A stretch of DNA of 15,615 nucleotides. Source: Bacteroidota bacterium. Its GTDB lineage: Bacteria; Bacteroidota; Bacteroidia; Bacteroidales; PXBB01. Position numbers and translations under genes: made by a program. The stretch covers positions 1 through 15,615 of the forward strand of contig JAKIYU010000025.1 in NCBI GenBank assembly GCA_022708385.1. The letters run 5' to 3'. This document shows, one piece after another, positions 14,777 to 15,615 of the stretch (positions are counted from its first letter, which is position 1; every line of letters starts with the position of its first letter). Below the pieces are notes generated by a model that saw nothing but the letters and a program-made list of their open reading frames with translations, did no database searches and was not told where the DNA came from.

Positions 14777-15615
14777 ATGAAAACTATCTTTTCTAAAAGC
14801 ATTTCTATACTGCTCTTACTGTCGCTGTGTTTAATGCGCCTGAGTGCACAGGAAGCTGTTAAGGACATAGCCGAAAACAATAACCGGTTTGCTTTTGATT
14901 TGTACTGCAAGGTGACCCAAAAAGAAACAGGTAATGTTTTTATTTCACCCTTCAGTATCTCTACTGCCCTTGCTATGACCTATGCAGGCGCCAATGGCAA
15001 CACTGCCGAAGAAATGGGAAAAACACTGCACTATGCACCCAACACCGAAGCCTTTCACAATGGTTTCGGGGCTTATCTGCTTAAGCTGGGCAACAACGCC
15101 AAAGGTAACATCGACTGGCGTGTAGCCAACCGCCTGTGGGGCGACAGAAAATACACCTTTGTCAAGGAATTTCTCGAACTCACTGCCAAATCCTATAACT
15201 CGCCCATGCAACTAATGAACTTTATAAGCGACGCCGAAAACTGTCGCAACACCATTAACCAGTGGGTAGAGAAAAATACTGAGGGAAAAATTAAAAACCT
15301 TATCCCCCAGGGAGGCATCAGCAGCGATACACGCCTTGTACTTACCAATGCTGTTTACTTTAAAGCCGACTGGTTGCACCCGTTTAAAAAAGAGAAAACA
15401 AAGCCCGAACCCTTTACCAAGGCTGATGGCAGCGAAACAAAAGTACCTTTTATGCACATAACAGCTCATTATGCCTATACCTGTAATGATTCTTACCAGG
15501 CCATACGGCTGCCCTACAAGGGAGGGAAACACAGCATGATTGTGATTCTGCCTAAAGACAATAAAAAACTTACCGCTATTGAAAAAGAAATGAACAGTAA
15601 GGCATTTGCCCCCCT
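14777..15615 (+). CDS. Secreted serpin-family protease inhibitor, 3' end outside window
   Basis: The first 279 codons of a serpin, a suicide-substrate inhibitor of serine or cysteine proteases. Residues 1-24 form a Sec signal peptide (hydrophobic ILLLLSLCLM, likely cut after LSA). No lipobox precedes the cysteine, so export to the periplasm or outside is expected. Serpin hallmarks follow: NVFISPFSISTALAMTYAGA (residues 53-72), then NTAEEM, ANRLWGD, the helix segment INQWVEKNTEGKIKNLIP, the strand-3A motif TNAVYFKADWLHPF, and RLPYKGGKHSMIVILP. About two thirds of a usual 380-420-residue protein is present. The hinge and reactive-centre loop, which decide whether it inhibits and what it targets, lie beyond base 15615. 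Known bacterial relatives include Tannerella forsythia miropin and the Bifidobacterium longum serpin. Confidence 0.93.
   Translation, partial: MKTIFSKSISILLLLSLCLMRLSAQEAVKDIAENNNRFAFDLYCKVTQKETGNVFISPFSISTALAMTYAGANGNTAEEMGKTLHYAPNTEAFHNGFGAYLLKLGNNAKGNIDWRVANRLWGDRKYTFVKEFLELTAKSYNSPMQLMNFISDAENCRNTINQWVEKNTEGKIKNLIPQGGISSDTRLVLTNAVYFKADWLHPFKKEKTKPEPFTKADGSETKVPFMHITAHYAYTCNDSYQAIRLPYKGGKHSMIVILPKDNKKLTAIEKEMNSKAFAP

Noticed and set aside
14945..15532. Minus-strand frames of 88 and 106 codons at the right edge
   Set aside because: They are opposite the serpin, whose plus-strand frame carries many conserved family motifs.

Overview
The window looks like a piece of a Bacteroidota (Bacteroidetes) chromosome. 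It has Bacteroidota-type -7 promoter boxes (TAnnTTTG) in front of several genes. Genes start without Shine-Dalgarno sequences, in A/T-rich leaders. It carries rpoN followed directly by a PAP2-like membrane protein, together with surface-polysaccharide genes. I cannot place it below phylum. No tRNA, rRNA, CRISPR array, complete insertion sequence or phage gene is visible.

Layout, left to right. (1) The 3' part of an aminodeoxychorismate synthase component I gene (pabB, + strand), open at the left edge. (2) It converges, across a hairpin and a short tandem repeat, on a minus-strand radical SAM/SPASM protein. That protein has an extra N-terminal domain resembling those attached to glycan enzymes. 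(3) Upstream of it are a large two-domain GT2 glycosyltransferase and a two-gene polysaccharide ABC exporter (permease and ATPase), all on the minus strand. The gaps of this block hold repeats and a possible gene remnant. (4) A plus-strand housekeeping block follows: asnS, with a long and apparently structured leader, then rpoN (sigma-54) and a divergent PAP2-like membrane protein one base behind it. (5) A tight minus-strand operon encodes GT4 glycosyltransferase, GT4 glycosyltransferase and an O-antigen ligase/polymerase-like membrane protein. (6) Divergent from it is a secreted serpin, cut off by the right edge and lacking its reactive-centre loop in this window.

Working together: blocks 3 and 5 read as parts of one surface glycan pathway. 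The GT2 and GT4 enzymes would build an oligosaccharide on a lipid carrier, the ABC exporter would flip it across the inner membrane, and the ligase-like protein would polymerise it or attach it to its acceptor. The radical SAM protein may modify a sugar or a protein of the same pathway, but its substrate cannot be read from sequence.

Most plausible starts: the longest open frames of the GT2 gene, the permease and the ligase begin at TTG, and that of the second GT4 gene at GTG. In each an in-frame ATG 18-33 bases further in fits the promoter or operon spacing better, and I used those ATGs. The most interesting unexplained structure is the asnS leader. A 12-bp stem there covers the start codon of a 26-codon, asparagine-rich upstream reading frame whose stop codon overlaps the asnS start.
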